DNA from: Angelakisella sp.
GTDB lineage: Bacteria > Bacillota > Clostridia > Oscillospirales > Ruminococcaceae
Length of the DNA: 64,000 nt
NCBI GenBank assembly: GCA_020024515.1
Contig: JAHHTR010000001.1
Span: 9,526-73,525, forward strand
Direction: 5' to 3'
The notes below the pieces were generated by a model. That model was given only the letters and a program-made list of their open reading frames with translations, searched no databases and was not told the DNA's origin. A program made the position numbers and the translations under genes. Positions 62,580 to 64,000 of this stretch are shown here, in pieces (the stretch's first letter is position 1; every line of letters starts with the position of its first letter).

Positions 62580-63947
62580 TTATTTAAAAAAGTTAATTAT
62601 TCCAATAAGGAAAACTATACTTACTATTGTCGGCAGTACATATGTCATATATGGACGCATCCAATCAGCAACTTTTAAACCCTTTCCTATATTTGCTTCG
62701 GATTTAAACTTTTCCCAACCCCAACCATAGCGACTGACACAAAACAAAACATAAATTAATGAGCCCAAAGGCAAGAATAAATTGCTTAGTATAAAATCCT
62801 CTAAATCCAAGAAAGTAGTTCCTTGACCTAATGGTTGAATAAAACTCAATACATTAAATCCAAGTGCACATGGCAAAGATAATATAAAGATTAAAACCAT
62901 ATTTATTAAACAAGCTTTTTTTCGACTCCAACCAAACATATCATAGCAGCAAGATATAATATTTTCAAATACTGCAAGTACTGTCGAAAAAGCTGCAAAT
63001 GTCATAAAGATAAAGAATAATGTGCCCCATAATCTTCCCATAAACATATTTGTGAAGATATTCGGCAAAGTTACAAATATAAGGTTTGGACCACTATCCG
63101 GCTGTACACCGTAGGCAAAGCAAGCAGGAAAAATAATAAGTCCCGAAGTAATTGCAACAAATGTATCCAAAAGCGCAACAGTAACAGCTTCTCCCATCAA
63201 TGACTGTTTTTTATCAATATAGCTGCCGAATATTGCCATTGAACCTATTCCCAAACTAAGTGTGAAGAAAGCTTGATTCATAGCTGAAACTATGACATTC
63301 ATAACACCATTTTCACTAAGACGACTAAAATCAGGAATAAGATAAAATTTAAGTCCCTCTGAACCGTCAGGTGTCATTATGCTGTTCCCCGCCAAAATAA
63401 TCATAATTATAAGTAATGCAAGCATCATAAATTTACTTACACGCTCAATACCATTTTGCAAACCCATTGTACAAATAGCAAAACCTACCACTACAACAAT
63501 AAGCATATATAATACCTGTGTTGTGGGATTGCCAAGCATTTCCGAAAACAATAATCGTACTTTTTCGGCATCTGCATTTACAAAGTCGCCCTTTGCCATA
63601 CCAATAAAATAATTGACCATCCAGCCTGCCACAGATGTATAAAACATCATCAAAATATAATTTCCTGCCATTGCGAAATAGCCATGAATACGCCATTTAC
63701 TATTTTTAGGTGCAAGTTCATCATATATTTTAATCGGACTTTTGCGACTTGCACGTCCCATAGCAAACTCCATTGTCAAAACAGGTACACCCAAAATAAT
63801 AAGGAAAAACAAATAAAACAAAACAAATGCACCACCACCATTTTGACCTGTTATGTAAGGAAATTTCCAAACATTACCAATACCAATAGCACAACCGGCA
63901 CTTAATAAAATAAAACCTAATCTACTCCCCAAATGTTCTCTCTTCAT
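62580..63947 (-). CDS. Sodium-dependent transporter, NSS (SNF) family
   Basis: A 455-residue transporter of the LeuT/MhsT family with 11-12 helices. GSRLGFILLSAGCAIGIGNV at the start and WKFPYITGQNGGGAF hold the helix-1 sodium and substrate sites. The start is ATG 63947, which follows AAAGGGTG; the open frame continues 48 bases further up but has no ribosome site there. It likely imports an amino acid. Confidence 0.93.
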   Translation of the reverse strand: MKREHLGSRLGFILLSAGCAIGIGNVWKFPYITGQNGGGAFVLFYLFFLIILGVPVLTMEFAMGRASRKSPIKIYDELAPKNSKWRIHGYFAMAGNYILMMFYTSVAGWMVNYFIGMAKGDFVNADAEKVRLLFSEMLGNPTTQVLYMLIVVVVGFAICTMGLQNGIERVSKFMMLALLIIMIILAGNSIMTPDGSEGLKFYLIPDFSRLSENGVMNVIVSAMNQAFFTLSLGIGSMAIFGSYIDKKQSLMGEAVTVALLDTFVAITSGLIIFPACFAYGVQPDSGPNLIFVTLPNIFTNMFMGRLWGTLFFIFMTFAAFSTVLAVFENIISCCYDMFGWSRKKACLINMVLIFILSLPCALGFNVLSFIQPLGQGTTFLDLEDFILSNLFLPLGSLIYVLFCVSRYGWGWEKFKSEANIGKGLKVADWMRPYMTYVLPTIVSIVFLIGIINFFK

Positions 63948-64000
63948 TTTTACACCCTTTCTTTTTGATAATCTTACATATATAATAAACAACATAATAT
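63948..64000. other. Right edge of the window
   Basis: AT-rich upstream region of the NSS gene. No further gene is visible. Confidence 0.5.

Overview
The window comes from a low-GC, endospore-forming, flagellated anaerobe of class Clostridia. Evidence for this is AT-rich DNA, a six-gene Rnf complex, SpoIVB with a GerA-type germinant receptor operon, a flagellin gene behind a sigma-28-type promoter, and the Firmicutes gene orders yhbY-nadD-yqeK-rsfS and plsX-rnc-smc-ftsY. Family or genus cannot be fixed from the sequence. Most genes lie on the minus strand.

Layout. 1-1.4 kb: the 5' end of a nickel/peptide-type ABC permease gene and its AraC-family regulator, with two direct repeats at the likely activation site. 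1.4-3.8 kb: a decayed mobile region (IS481-type remnant, a broken regulator gene behind a LexA-type box, a frameshifted IS5-family element) that stops at the 3' end of tRNA-Pro(GGG). 4.2-8.6 kb: flagellin followed by three genes that look like a flagellin-modification cassette (sulfotransferase-like protein, APS-kinase-like P-loop kinase, SerB-like HAD phosphatase). 8.6-10.3 kb: a beta-CASP metallo-beta-lactamase-fold protein.

10.4-15.8 kb: rnfCDGEAB, in which RnfG carries two FMN-binding domains. 15.9-40.4 kb: a long housekeeping block: nitroreductase, Gx transporter, efp, Xaa-Pro peptidase, yqeG, rpsU, leuS, rsfS, a nadD-yqeK fusion, yhbY, rdgB, ftsY, smc, a radical SAM gene, rnc, plsX, trmFO, topA, dprA, an SpoU methyltransferase, and infC-rpmI-rplT with an attenuator leader and an apparent ATC start codon for infC. 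40.4-46.4 kb: sporulation and germination genes (spoIVB, gerAA-AB-AC, and a DUF421/DUF4363 pair).

47.2-57.3 kb: eight minus-strand genes read ROK regulator, phosphofructokinase-like kinase, class II aldolase, triosephosphate-isomerase-like protein, LarA-like nickel-dependent racemase, larE, larB and larC, with a divergent nagB-like gene. The enzyme set and spacing suggest a sugar or sugar-acid route in which a nickel-pincer enzyme works with glycolysis-like steps. 57.4-60.7 kb: a BtuFCD-type transporter behind a cobalamin riboswitch. 60.8-64 kb: two sodium-coupled transporters.

The two strongest leads for something undescribed are the flagellin-linked kinase/sulfotransferase/phosphatase cassette and the operon joining a LarA homologue to a PFK-aldolase-TIM module. 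Both are inferences from domain content and gene order.
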